Shown here in pieces: positions 14,932 through 22,408 of a DNA stretch of 24,090 nucleotides; within the stretch, counting starts at the first letter, position 1, and every line of letters starts with the position of its first letter. The notes below the pieces were generated by a model, which searched no databases, was not told the origin of the DNA, and worked only from the letters and a program-made list of their open reading frames with translations. Position numbers and translations under genes: made by a program. The stretch is from JAWVEV01 sp033856535 (GTDB taxonomy: Bacteria; Actinomycetota; Thermoleophilia; Miltoncostaeales; Miltoncostaeaceae): contig JAWVEV010000071.1 in NCBI GenBank assembly GCA_033856535.1, positions 1-24,090 of the forward strand, read 5' to 3'.

Positions 14932-15441
14932 ATGCCGCCCGCCAGCACCACTCCCGCTCCCCCGTCCCGCTCGCGCCGGCGCGCCCTCGCCGCGCTGATC
15001 GCCCTGGTCGGCGCCGCCGCCCTGGCGCTCCCCGCGGTCGCCTGGGCCCCGCCGACGCCGCCCGACAAGCCACCGCCGGGCGCCGGCATCCACCACGACG
15101 GGCCCGAGAGCTGGCCGGTCTGCGCCGTCGGCTTCTTCAACAGCGAGACCATCGGCCGCGAGGACCTCGGCGTCGCCGGCGGAATGTCGGTCTCGGTGCT
15201 CTGGCAGAACCAGAGCTACTTCACCTTCCTGCCGGTCACGCTCACCACGGACGGCGTCGAGACGTCGACGATGCTGCGCCCGCGCCAGACGATCCGTCTG
15301 GGCGGCACGAACCACTTCGTCTTCGGCGACTACCGGAAGTACCCGGAGTTCATCTGGAGCGTCAGCGCCGACAGCCCCGCGGACGCGGTGCTGCTCAACT
15401 ACGCGGTCTCCGCGCCGCGCTGCCAGGGATCGGACGAGTAG
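14932..15441 (+). CDS. Secreted protein of unknown function
   Basis: The 169-residue protein starts at ATG 14932, which has AAGGAG seven bases upstream. Residues 1-39 form a signal peptide with an Arg-rich N region (SRSRRRALAAL), a hydrophobic core and a likely cleavage after AVAWA. A Pro-rich stretch (PPTPPDKPPPGAG) follows, then a beta-rich domain of about 100 residues with VSVLWQNQSYFTFLPV and many Thr residues. Two cysteines (WPVCAVGF and SAPRCQGS) could pair. No family is recognised. It is divergent from the toxin-like gene across 176 bases. Whether it belongs to that module is not clear from sequence. Confidence 0.7.
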   Translation: MPPASTTPAPPSRSRRRALAALIALVGAAALALPAVAWAPPTPPDKPPPGAGIHHDGPESWPVCAVGFFNSETIGREDLGVAGGMSVSVLWQNQSYFTFLPVTLTTDGVETSTMLRPRQTIRLGGTNHFVFGDYRKYPEFIWSVSADSPADAVLLNYAVSAPRCQGSDE

Positions 15442-15471
15442 CGAGGGCGCGGTTCCCCGGCGGCCGCACGA

Positions 15472-15780
15472 TCATCCCGCGGTCGCCGCCCCCCGGGGCC
15501 GCCCGCGCCGGATGCGGGTGCCGAGCAGGTGCGCGATCGAGCCGAGGCCCGTGCCGGCCGCCCACCCGATCCAGACGGCCGGGCCGTACGGGATCAGGAT
15601 GACGCCGAGCGCGCCGGCCCAGCCGAGATCCGGCGCCAGGGCGGTGCCGAACGCCGAGGCCAGGATGACCGCCTCGATCGCGACCAGCAGCGCCACCGAG
15701 CCGAGGCGCGACCCGCCCACCCCGCTCCAGAGGGCGGCGAGGGCCGCCACGCCAAGGGCCACCAGCTCAGGTCCGGTCAT
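15472..15780 (-). CDS. Small membrane protein of unknown function
   Basis: This 102-residue protein starts at ATG 15780, preceded by GAGGTG at a usable distance. An upstream ATG at 15852 is less likely because it adds a polar segment before the first membrane helix. Three hydrophobic segments (about residues 5-25, 30-52 and 56-80) precede an Arg-rich tail (GTRIRRGRPRGAA), giving a likely cytoplasmic C-terminus. Ala, Gly and Val dominate. It lies alone between the secreted protein gene, with which it converges, and the fliN end of the motility operon. No family or function can be assigned. Confidence 0.5.
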   Translation of the reverse strand: MTGPELVALGVAALAALWSGVGGSRLGSVALLVAIEAVILASAFGTALAPDLGWAGALGVILIPYGPAVWIGWAAGTGLGSIAHLLGTRIRRGRPRGAATAG

Positions 15781-15873
15781 CCTGTTCACCTCGGGTCGCC
15801 GCTGCGCGAAGTACCAGCGACGGACATACGCCCGGGAGCCCGGTTCCATCACGCCCGGAGCGCCGTGGTACCG

Positions 15874-15894
15874 GGCCGGCGCTTCGCGCCGGCC
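15874..15894. terminator. 9-base perfect hairpin in intergenic region
   Basis: GGCCGGCGC, TTC, GCGCCGGCC makes a very stable stem-loop about 95 bases upstream of the small membrane protein gene and 160 bases downstream of fliN. It may terminate readthrough from the fliN operon. No T-run follows on either strand. Confidence 0.45.
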
Positions 15895-16033
15895 TCAACG
15901 GCCGTCCCGCAGGCTGTCTCGTCGCGAGGCTCACGCTTAAGTCGAGGGTCAGATGAGCGCTTTCCCGCCTCGGTCCGGGTCGCCGGTTGGCGCGGAACGC
16001 ACCAGCGCCCCGGCGCTCCCGGGGCATTTAGGC

Positions 16034-16050
16034 CGGGCGCAAAGCGCCCG
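16034..16050 (-). terminator. Hairpin just after fliN
   Basis: CGGGCGC, three bases, GCGCCCG forms a perfect 7-base stem five bases beyond the fliN stop (TAA at 16056-16058). Its position at the end of the flbD-motA-motB-fliL-fliN operon fits a terminator. There is no strong T-run. Confidence 0.6.
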
Positions 16051-16055
16051 ATCCG

Positions 16056-16391
16056 TTACCCCTCGGCGATCTGTCCCGTCACTTCGGTGACACGGAAGCC
16101 GAACTCCTCGTCCACCGCCACGACCTCGCCGCGGGCGATCCGCTTGCCGTTCGCGAGCAGGTCGACCGCCTCGCCGGCCAGGCGGTCCAGCGTGATCACC
16201 GAGCCCGGGCCGATGGCCAGGGTGTCGCGGATCGTCATGGTGGTGCGGCCGATCTCGACGGCCAGCTCGACCGGGACGTCGAGCAGCATCGTGAGGTCCT
16301 CGAGCCCGGCGATCGCGCCGGCGGGCTCGGCCGTCTCCGCGGCGGCGAAGGGCTCGCCCGGGACCAGTGGCTCGGCGATGACCTCGGACAT
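16056..16391 (-). CDS. fliN: Flagellar motor switch protein FliN
   Basis: FliN forms the lower part of the C-ring and takes part in switching and substrate docking. The 111-residue protein has an acidic Ala/Glu-rich N-terminus and a complete SpoA-type domain. Typical blocks are LLDVPVELAVEIGRTTMTIRD, IGPGSVITLDRLAGEAVDLLANGKRIARGEVVAVDEEFGFRVTEV. An earlier ATG at 16412 overlaps the fliL stop (ATGA). ATG 16391 has AAGGAG five bases upstream and is preferred. The usual fliM gene between fliL and fliN is absent here, so FliM must come from elsewhere or be replaced. Confidence 0.93.
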   Translation of the reverse strand: MSEVIAEPLVPGEPFAAAETAEPAGAIAGLEDLTMLLDVPVELAVEIGRTTMTIRDTLAIGPGSVITLDRLAGEAVDLLANGKRIARGEVVAVDEEFGFRVTEVTGQIAEG

Positions 16392-16408
16392 CACGGCTCC
16401 TTCGTTCG

Positions 16409-16840
16409 TCATTGCACGGCCAGGTCGGTGAACAGCACCCGGGTGATCGGCTCGTCGGTGTCGTGCTTGAGGTCCTTGAGGAGCTTCTGGAGCACCTCGT
16501 GGCGGGCCTCGCGGTCGGTGAGCTGCTCGGGCGAGAGCCCGGTGAGGTGGTCGGTGATGATCGAGCGGATCAGGTCGTTCTGCGGGAGCAGGACCACCTC
16601 GCCCGCGCCGCCGTGGCCGCCGCCGCCGGCGCCGCCCTCGACCAGCAGCGAGACCGCGACCTGGCCGTAGCGGCCGCCCTCGAGGTTCACGATGAACTTC
16701 TCGCCGAGCGGCATCAGCGTGCCCTCGACCTTGTGGTGCTCCGCCGGAGCGGCCGGCGCCAGGACGACCTTGTAGCCCACGCCGCCGCCCACGAGGACCG
16801 CCAGCACGGGGATCAGGATCTTGAGCTTGAGCTTCTTCAC
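16409..16840 (-). CDS. fliL: Flagellar basal body protein FliL
   Basis: FliL is a single-pass inner membrane protein that surrounds and supports the stator. The 143-residue chain has a basic N-terminus (KKLKLK), one membrane helix (residues 7-27) and a periplasmic domain with FIVNLEGGRYGQVAVSLLVE and the C-terminal ITRVLFTDLAVQ, where family members usually read VYFTEFVVQ. A Gly-rich insert with two His (GGAGGGGHGGAGE) interrupts the domain near residues 70-80. The GTG start overlaps the motB stop as GTGA. Confidence 0.92.
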   Translation of the reverse strand: MKKLKLKILIPVLAVLVGGGVGYKVVLAPAAPAEHHKVEGTLMPLGEKFIVNLEGGRYGQVAVSLLVEGGAGGGGHGGAGEVVLLPQNDLIRSIITDHLTGLSPEQLTDREARHEVLQKLLKDLKHDTDEPITRVLFTDLAVQ

Positions 16841-17703
16841 GGCGTTGAGGTCCCTTGGCTTCCGGTCGTCGACTGGCGGCGCAGGACGACGAGGCTGACG
16901 TGGCGGTTGGCGGCGCGGCCCTCGGCGGTCGCGTTGGTGGCGACCGGCCGTTGGTCGGCGTAGCCGGCCACCGAGAGGCGACCCGGCGCGACGCCGTGAT
17001 GCAGGAGCTCCTGCAGGACCGCGGTGGCGCGGGCCGTCGAGAGCTCCCAGTTGGAGCGGAACCGGGCGGTGCCGATCGGCATCGAGTCGGTGTTTCCCTC
17101 GACGCGGATGTTGTTCGGGATCTCGGGCCCGGAGAGCAGGCGGGCGATGTGGTCGAGCAGCGGCATCGACCGGGCCTTCAGCTGCGCCGATCCGGGGTCG
17201 AACATGACCTCGTCGGTGAGCAGGCGGATCTCGAGCCCGCGCTCGTCGATGCTCGTCGAGATGCGCCCGGCCATGCCGTGCTCACGGGCGTACTGCTCGA
17301 TCTGCTCCCTGACGCGCTGCAGGCTCTCCAGGTCGGCCTCGCCGGCCGCCGCGGCGAGCGAGGCGGTGATCGACGGGGTTGGCTGCGGGAAGAACGACGC
17401 CGAGGGCTGTGAGGGGTTGGTCGGCACGACCGGCGTGCCGGGCAGCTCCATGGCGCCCTGGCCGCCGGGCAGGATCGCGCCCTGCTCCGGGAGGACCTCG
17501 CCCGAGAAGGCGGCCTTCAGCGAGACCTTCAGCTCCTCGAACTTGCTCTGGTTCACCGAGCTGATGGCCCACATGACGATGAAGAGCGCCATCAGCAGGG
17601 TGATCATGTCGGCGTAGGTCAGGAGCCAGCGCTCGTCGCCCCCCTCGTGCCCCCCGCCGTGGTCGCGGCGCCGCCGCCGGCGGTTGTGGGGCCCGCTGCT
17701 CAT
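16837..17703 (-). CDS. motB: Flagellar stator protein MotB
   Basis: MotB anchors the stator to peptidoglycan and carries the ion-binding Asp. This 288-residue protein has an Arg/His-rich N-terminus, one membrane helix with the ion site Asp 32 in LLTYADMITLLMALFIVMWA, a Pro/Ser-rich linker (about 75-115) and a C-terminal OmpA-like domain. The last shows RVEGNTDSMPIG and SNWELSTARATAVLQELL. NRHVSLVVLRR ends the domain. Asp 32 aligns with the proton-binding Asp of MotB in enterobacteria. Whether H+ or Na+ is used cannot be told from sequence. ATGA overlap with motA indicates coupled translation. Confidence 0.95.
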   Translation of the reverse strand: MSSGPHNRRRRRRDHGGGHEGGDERWLLTYADMITLLMALFIVMWAISSVNQSKFEELKVSLKAAFSGEVLPEQGAILPGGQGAMELPGTPVVPTNPSQPSASFFPQPTPSITASLAAAAGEADLESLQRVREQIEQYAREHGMAGRISTSIDERGLEIRLLTDEVMFDPGSAQLKARSMPLLDHIARLLSGPEIPNNIRVEGNTDSMPIGTARFRSNWELSTARATAVLQELLHHGVAPGRLSVAGYADQRPVATNATAEGRAANRHVSLVVLRRQSTTGSQGTSTP

Positions 17704-18512
17704 GCCGCGGCGGGCTCGGCCGCGCCCTCGGGCGCGCGGCCCTTGGCGGCCGCCGCCTCGGCGCGGGAGCCGGGGGCGACGAAGGTCTCGAGCTTCTCGG
17801 CCAGCATGCGCGGGTTGTCGCCGGCCTGGATGGAGAGGATCGCCTCGAGCAGCAGCTCGCGGTAGAGCATCTCCTCGTTGGAGAGTTCCTTCAGCTTGTT
17901 GCCGATCGGCAGGAAGACGATGTTGGCGGTGCCGACGCCGTAGAGCGTGGCGAGGAAGGCGCCGGCGATGGAGTGGCCGAGCGAGCCCGGGTCGGACAGG
18001 TTCTCGAGCACGTGCACGAGGCTCAGCACCGTGCCGAGGATGCCCAGGGTCGGCGCGAAGCCGCCGGCGGTCGCGAAGATCTTCGCGCCGGCCGAGTGGC
18101 GGCTGCTCATGCCGTCCATCTCGCTCTGGAGGATCGCCCGGACCAGGTCCGAGTCGGCGCCGTCGACCACCAGCTGAACGCCCTTGCGGGTGTAGGCGTC
18201 GTCGATGTCCTTGAGGTCGTCCTCGAGCGCCAGCAGGCCGTCGCGGCGGGCCTTCTCGGCCAGCCCGACCATGCGCTTGGCGGCGCCGTTCAGGTCGATG
18301 TCGTTGCCCGAGATCGCCTTCTTGATCAGCGCGGGCAGCCGCTTGAGCTGCTCCATGCTGGTCGAGGCGGCCGTCACGAGGATCGTGCCGACGATGACGA
18401 TGAGGAAGGCGGGGATGTTGAACAACCCCATCGGGTTGCCGCCCTCCATCATCACGGCCAGCAGCAGCACGACGAACGTGCCGGCGATGCCGATCGCCGT
18501 GATCGCCTTCAT
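17700..18512 (-). CDS. motA: Flagellar stator protein MotA
   Basis: MotA forms the pentameric ring around MotB and turns ion flow into torque. The 270-residue protein has four membrane segments (about residues 6-22, 34-50, 148-170 and 182-205) and a cytoplasmic loop with ARRDGLLALED, which holds the charged residues that contact FliG. The conserved prolines are in GGFAPTLGILGTV and IVFLPIGNKL. The C-terminal 30 residues are Ala/Glu-rich and likely disordered. GGAG lies six bases before the ATG. A sigma-28-like promoter is seen 58 bases upstream. Confidence 0.96.
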   Translation of the reverse strand: MKAITAIGIAGTFVVLLLAVMMEGGNPMGLFNIPAFLIVIVGTILVTAASTSMEQLKRLPALIKKAISGNDIDLNGAAKRMVGLAEKARRDGLLALEDDLKDIDDAYTRKGVQLVVDGADSDLVRAILQSEMDGMSSRHSAGAKIFATAGGFAPTLGILGTVLSLVHVLENLSDPGSLGHSIAGAFLATLYGVGTANIVFLPIGNKLKELSNEEMLYRELLLEAILSIQAGDNPRMLAEKLETFVAPGSRAEAAAAKGRAPEGAAEPAAA

Positions 18513-18569
18513 CCGGGGCTCCAGTTGGTCGCGTCGCGGCGCTCCGTGGGCACGCGACTGGCGTCCGGG

Positions 18570-18596
18570 TAATCGACCGCGGGAGCCATCAGTTCA
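18570..18596 (-). promoter_or_regulatory. Sigma-28-like promoter before motA
   Basis: The minus strand reads TGAA, 15 bases, GTCGATTA. The -10 block is identical to the one before fliJ. The -35 block overlaps the flbD stop codon (18594-18596). It would give a leader of about 50 bases before motA, with a Shine-Dalgarno site, and drive motA, motB, fliL and fliN. Confidence 0.5.
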
Positions 18597-18857
18597 GTAC
18601 TCGACCCCGAGCGGCACGGGCCGCGCGGACTGGGACGCGAGGGCGCCCCCGTCGTGGTGCTCCAGGGCGCGGGCGATGATGCCGGCGCGCCAGTCCCGGA
18701 TCAGGTCGATCACCCGCTCGGGCGACTCGGAGACGAGCACGCGCGTCGCGTTGGTGAGCAGCACCACGGTGTCCGGGTGCGCCTCGATCGTCTGGATCAG
18801 GTCCGGGTTGAGGTAGACCGGGTGGTCCGGGTGGGTGAGTCGGTGCAGAGAGATCAT
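18594..18857 (-). CDS. flbD: FlbD-family flagellar protein
   Basis: This small (87-residue) soluble protein belongs to the FlbD/SwrD type found next to motA in Gram-positive bacteria and others, where SwrD is reported to raise stator torque. The typical opening MISLHRLTHPDHPVYLNPDLIQTIEAHPDTVVLLTN is followed by TRVLVSESPERVIDLIRDWR. ATG 18857 is chosen because it matches the family start exactly. An upstream GTG at 18905 would add an unrelated Arg/Pro-rich leader. The C-terminal 25 residues are extra and variable. It lies between flgE and motA as in many flagellar clusters. Confidence 0.88.
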   Translation of the reverse strand: MISLHRLTHPDHPVYLNPDLIQTIEAHPDTVVLLTNATRVLVSESPERVIDLIRDWRAGIIARALEHHDGGALASQSARPVPLGVEY

Positions 18858-18954
18858 CCGCGTCTCGCTTCGGGAGGAGGGGCGGGGCGGCGCGCGAGAG
18901 GGCACGCCGCCCCGCGAGGCCGCTGCGGCGCGAGCGGCCCGGGCTCAGCCGCGA

Positions 18955-19800
18955 CTAGCGGCCCAGGTTGACGAGCTGCTGGAGCATCTCGTCGGTCGCC
19001 GAGATCACGCGGCTGTTGGCCTGGAAGCCGCGCTGGGCGGTGATCATGGTGGTGAACTCCTGCGCCAGGTCGACGTTGCTCATCTCGACCGCGCCGGGCG
19101 CGAGCGAGCCGGTGCCGACGGCGACGTCGCCGGGCACGCCCACGGCCTCGGGGCCGGAGTTGTTCGACTCGCCGAAGCGGTTGCCCGAGACGCGCTCGAG
19201 GCCGGCCTGGTTCGGGAACTTCGCCAGGGTGATCTGGGCGAGCTTCTGCAGCGTGCCGCCGGCGTCGGTGTAGCTCACGATGCCGTCGGTGCCGATCGAC
19301 AGGCTCTTGCCGCCGGCCGGGACCGTGATGCGGGTCTCGGTGGTGGTCGGGATGCCGGCCGCGAAGGCGTAGCCGACGACGAACATGCCGTCCTGGGTCA
19401 CCAGGTTCCCGCCGCTGTCGAGCGTGAAGTTGCCGGCGCGGGTGTAGAGCCGGTCGGGGCCGAGGCCCGTGCCGCCGTCGCCCTCCGCCACGCGGAAGAA
19501 GCCCTCGCCCTGGATCGCCAGGTCCAGCGGGTTACCGGTCTGCTGGATGCCGCCGGAGCCCATGGTCTTGTCGATCGAGGCCAGCTGGACGCCGAGCCCG
19601 ACCTGCAGGGCGTTGGTGCCGCCCAGGTTGCTCGACGGGCCGCTGGCGCCGCGCTGCAGCTGGCTGAGGGCGTCCTTGAAGCTCGCCCGCTCGCCCTTGA
19701 AGCCCACCGTGTTGACGTTGGCGATGTCGTTGGCGGCGATGTCGAGCATCGTCTGGTGAACCTTCAGGCCGCTGATCGCGGCGAACATTCCACGCATCAT
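18955..19800 (-). CDS. flgE: Flagellar hook protein FlgE (short form)
   Basis: This 281-residue hook-type axial protein has the FlgE/FlgG N-terminal rod motif (MFAAISGLKVHQTMLDIAANDIANVNTVGFKGERASF). The central block is NPLDLAIQGEGFFRV and the C-terminal motif is GAVEMSNVDLAQEFTTMITAQRGFQANSRVISATDEMLQQLVNL. By length it resembles FlgG, but its position after fliK and flgD and the QRGASGPSSN insert argue for the hook protein, as in Firmicutes where FlgE is also short. It builds the extracellular joint. The ribosome binding site is weak. Confidence 0.9.
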   Translation of the reverse strand: MMRGMFAAISGLKVHQTMLDIAANDIANVNTVGFKGERASFKDALSQLQRGASGPSSNLGGTNALQVGLGVQLASIDKTMGSGGIQQTGNPLDLAIQGEGFFRVAEGDGGTGLGPDRLYTRAGNFTLDSGGNLVTQDGMFVVGYAFAAGIPTTTETRITVPAGGKSLSIGTDGIVSYTDAGGTLQKLAQITLAKFPNQAGLERVSGNRFGESNNSGPEAVGVPGDVAVGTGSLAPGAVEMSNVDLAQEFTTMITAQRGFQANSRVISATDEMLQQLVNLGR

Positions 19801-19849
19801 CTGAGGTACCTGGTTTCTGTCGTGTGGTTCGGGCCGGGCGGGAAGGGGG

Positions 19850-20254
19850 TCAGGAGACGACGCGCACCGCGTCGGGGCTGACGCGGTCGTCGCCGACCGT
19901 GATCTGGATCGCGCCGTCGACGACCGAGACCGCGGTGGCGGTGCCGCTCGCCGGGGTGCCGTCCTCGGTCTCGTAGCTCACGGTGCGGCCGATCAGGCCG
20001 ACGCTCTGGCCGAGCTGGCCGGAGAAGGTGAGCCGGTCGAGGGACGAGGACACGTTGGTCATCTGCTCGAGCGAGGAGAACTGGGCCATCTGGCCCATGA
20101 AGTCCTTGTCCTCCATCGGGTTGAGCGGGTCCTGGTGCTGCAGCTGGGTGACCAGCAGGCGCAGGAAGTCGTCCTTGCCCATCGAGGCCTTCGGGTTGAC
20201 GTAGGTCTGCGGGGCGTTGGCGCCGTCGCCGGAGACGGGTGGCATGGTGCTCAT
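19850..20254 (-). CDS. flgD: Flagellar hook capping protein FlgD (short form)
   Basis: FlgD caps the growing hook. This 134-residue form has the N-terminal assembly motif MGKDDFLRLLVTQLQHQDPLNPMEDKDFMGQMAQFSSLEQM and a short beta-rich end (GLIGRTVSYETEDGTPASGTATAVSVVDGAIQITVGDDRV). The Tudor and FnIII-like C-terminal domains of enterobacterial FlgD are mostly absent, as in many Gram-positive forms. AGGAGG stands five bases before ATG 20254. It follows fliK by nine bases. Confidence 0.95.
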   Translation of the reverse strand: MSTMPPVSGDGANAPQTYVNPKASMGKDDFLRLLVTQLQHQDPLNPMEDKDFMGQMAQFSSLEQMTNVSSSLDRLTFSGQLGQSVGLIGRTVSYETEDGTPASGTATAVSVVDGAIQITVGDDRVSPDAVRVVS

Positions 20255-20263
20255 CGGTGCCTC

Positions 20264-21748
20264 CTAGGCGAGGACGTCGATGGTGGAGCCGCCGGCCAGG
20301 ACGCGCCCTTCGGCGCGGCCGGCGACGGCCTCGGACTCGATCGCGCGGCCGACGCGGCCGTACGCGTGGCCGCGGGGCTCGTGGCCCTCGCGGCGCTCGG
20401 CGCCGTGGCCGTGCTCGCCGCCCTGGCGGACGTCGACGTCGACCACGGTGATGCCCTGGGCCTCGAGCGAGCGGCGCAGGTCGCCGGCGGCGTCGGCCAT
20501 CGCGCGCGCCGCGTCACTCGTCGTGGCCACGAGGACGGCGGAGACGCCCTCCGGCCCCTGGCGCAGGCGGATGTCGATCTGGCCGAGCTCGCCCGGGGTC
20601 AACGTGATGCGGGCGGTGGTGTGGCCCTCGCGAACCGCCAGGCGGACGGCGTTCTGGGCGGCCTCGGCCAGCTCGTACAGGCGCACGGGCGGCGGCGGGA
20701 CCGGCGCGGAGGACGTCGGTGCGGGCGCCGGAGCGGCCGGAGCCGGCGGCGCGGCCGCGGCCGCGGCGCCGGCCGGCGGAGCGGCCGTGACGACGGCCGC
20801 GGGCGAGGTCGGCTGGCCGGCCGGCACGGCGGGCGCGTCGGTTGCGGTGGGGGTCGCGCCCTGGGCGGCCGCGGCGGCGGCCGGCGCCGGCGTGGCGGGG
20901 ACCACGGAGGGGTCCGCCGCCGGAGCCGCCTTCGCGGCCGGCGTGGCGGGGGTCGCCGGGATGGCCGGGGTCGCGGGACCGCCGGTGCCCTCGGACCCCC
21001 GAGCCGGGGTGGCCGGGGTGGCCGGGGTGGCCGGCGTCGCCGGCGTCGCCGGGGTGGCGCCGTTGGCCTTGGGCGCGAGCGCCGCGAGGCTGGCGATGGT
21101 GGCGTCGCTCGCGGCGCCGGGCGAGGCCGCGGTCGGGGCGCCACTCGGCGCGCTCGCGGGGACGGGGACGCCGGCGTCCGCGGGCGCCGCGCCATTTGCC
21201 GCGGGCTCGGCGGGCGCGGTCTGTGCGGGCGGAGTCTCGGCGGCGGTCTGCGCGGCGCCCTGGTCGCCCGGAGGCGTCGCCGGCGGCGCGACCAGGTCGG
21301 TCAGCGTCATGATCGTGGCGACGTTCACCGGAAGCGGGGCGGAAGCGGCGTCGGCGGGCGTCGCGTCATTTGCCGCGGCGGCGTCGGTGTCGGCGGGCCC
21401 GGTCGGAGCGGAGGCGTCGCCCTCGGTGGCCGGCGAGGTCGCTGCCCCCGGGGCGCCGGCCTCCTGGGCCGGCGCGTCCGCGTCCTCGCCGCGCCGGGTG
21501 GCGCGGCCGGGGCCCGTCGCGCCATTCGTCGCGTCGCCGTGGCCCGGGCCCTCGCCCCGGTCGTGGCCGTAGCCGTGGCCCTTCCCCTTGCCGGGGTGGC
21601 ACGCGTGCGGCGCCGCCGGGCTCCCGTCCCTGGCGGCCTCGAGCATCGGCCCGAACACCCCGGCCGGGCCGGAACCCTGCGGACCGTCGTGTCCGCTCGC
21701 GCCATTCGGCGCCGGCGGGACGGTGGCGTTGGCGATTCGCTCGCTCAA
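20264..21748 (-). CDS. fliK: Flagellar hook-length control protein FliK
   Basis: FliK measures hook length and triggers FlhB substrate switching. This 494-residue protein has a long disordered N-terminal part rich in Ala, Pro and Thr, as expected for the secreted ruler. The compact C-terminal hook-length domain (about residues 345-425) reads ARITLTPGELGQIDIRLRQ and SLEAQGITVVDVDV. Special stretches are a His/Gly-rich segment (HACHPGKGKGHGYGHD, residues 48-63) and a TPA repeat block near 235-255, plus a second His-rich tail (GGEHGHGAERREGHEPRGHAYG). Its TTG start overlaps the preceding stop as TTGA and has a GGGAG-type ribosome binding site. Confidence 0.93.
   Translation of the reverse strand: MSERIANATVPPAPNGASGHDGPQGSGPAGVFGPMLEAARDGSPAAPHACHPGKGKGHGYGHDRGEGPGHGDATNGATGPGRATRRGEDADAPAQEAGAPGAATSPATEGDASAPTGPADTDAAAANDATPADAASAPLPVNVATIMTLTDLVAPPATPPGDQGAAQTAAETPPAQTAPAEPAANGAAPADAGVPVPASAPSGAPTAASPGAASDATIASLAALAPKANGATPATPATPATPATPATPARGSEGTGGPATPAIPATPATPAAKAAPAADPSVVPATPAPAAAAAAQGATPTATDAPAVPAGQPTSPAAVVTAAPPAGAAAAAAPPAPAAPAPAPTSSAPVPPPPVRLYELAEAAQNAVRLAVREGHTTARITLTPGELGQIDIRLRQGPEGVSAVLVATTSDAARAMADAAGDLRRSLEAQGITVVDVDVRQGGEHGHGAERREGHEPRGHAYGRVGRAIESEAVAGRAEGRVLAGGSTIDVLA
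21006..21059. repeat. 9-base tandem repeat in fliK
   Basis: Units of GCCGGGGTG or GCCGGCGTC stand in tandem and encode repeated Ala-Thr-Pro in FliK. Such arrays can gain or lose units by slippage, which would change the length of the FliK ruler without shifting the frame. Confidence 0.75.
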
Positions 21749-22311
21749 GTGATGCTCCCTTCAGAGCCGGACGGCAGGGACGCACCCCCGCCGATGCGCG
21801 AGAGCACCGACTCGACGTAGGCCTGGGTCTCGGGATAGGGCGGCACGCCGCCGTACTTCTGCACCGCGCCGGGGCCGGCGTTGTAGGCGGCGAGCGCCAG
21901 GCGCACGTCGCCGCCGAAGCGGTCGAGCTGCCCCTTCAGGTACCGGGTGCCGCCGTCGATGGCCTGGAGCGGGTCGTAGGGGTTGGCGACCCCCAGGCCG
22001 CGGGCGGTGGCAGGCATCAGCTGCATCAGGCCGGCGGCGCCGGCGCTGCTGGTGGCGTTCGGGTTGAAGCCCGACTCCTGCTGGATCACCGCGCGGATCA
22101 GCTGCGGGTCGACGCCGTAGCGCTGCCCCGCGGCCGCGATCTCGCCCTGGAAGGGCGAGGCGCCGGCGCCGGCGGTCGCCGAGGCCCCGGTCGCCAGCTC
22201 GAGCGTCCTTGCGAACGAGGTCGCGCCACTTGGCGCGGGGGTCGGGAGCGGCGCAACGGGCCGGGCGCCGGAGAGGTCGGCGATCCGCTGCAGGACGAGC
22301 TCCAGGCTCAT
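21745..22311 (-). CDS. Flagellar-cluster lytic transglycosylase (SLT domain)
   Basis: The 188-residue protein carries a family 1 lytic transglycosylase domain (about residues 55-175). The catalytic Glu is residue 79 in VIQQESGFNP. AAGLMQLMPATA, LALAAYNAGPGAV and PPYPETQAYVESV complete the signature. Such enzymes cut glycan strands of peptidoglycan. No signal peptide is visible, so it may be secreted through the flagellar export gate to open the wall for the rod, the job of FlgJ elsewhere. Its first 13 residues (MSLELVLQRIADL) resemble the start of the CHAP protein at 23748. It precedes fliK with a TTGA overlap. The start follows a duplicated hairpin leader. Confidence 0.9.
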   Translation of the reverse strand: MSLELVLQRIADLSGARPVAPLPTPAPSGATSFARTLELATGASATAGAGASPFQGEIAAAGQRYGVDPQLIRAVIQQESGFNPNATSSAGAAGLMQLMPATARGLGVANPYDPLQAIDGGTRYLKGQLDRFGGDVRLALAAYNAGPGAVQKYGGVPPYPETQAYVESVLSRIGGGASLPSGSEGSIT

Positions 22312-22346
22312 CGCTCGTCGGGCCGGCTCTGCCGGCCCGCTCGCCC
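22305..22346. repeat. 42-base direct repeat, copy 1 (covers the transglycosylase start)
   Basis: Differs from the second copy at 22367-22408 by only two bases. It includes the ATGAGCC start region of the transglycosylase gene and a GGGCCGGC, TCT, GCCGGCCC hairpin. Offset between copies is 62 bases. Confidence 0.85.
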
Positions 22347-22366
22347 TCGCGTGACCCGCCCAGGGC

Positions 22367-22408
22367 GGCTCATCGCTCGTCGGGCCAGCTCAGCCGGCCC
22401 GCTCGCCC
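22367..22408. repeat. 42-base direct repeat, copy 2
   Basis: Second copy of the leader repeat, 62 bases away from the first, located between the fliJ stop and the transglycosylase start. It carries its own ATGAGCC followed by an unrelated sequence, so it looks like a duplicated gene start. The hairpin here has two base changes relative to copy 1 and is less perfect. Confidence 0.85.

Noticed and set aside
14756..15073. N-terminal extension of the large toxin-like protein
   Set aside because: The 106 extra residues are Arg/Gly/Pro-rich shadow sequence and overlap the secreted protein gene on the other strand.
15930..15965. TTAAG-containing stretch as a flagellar promoter
   Set aside because: No GCCGAT-like -10 block follows at the right distance on either strand.
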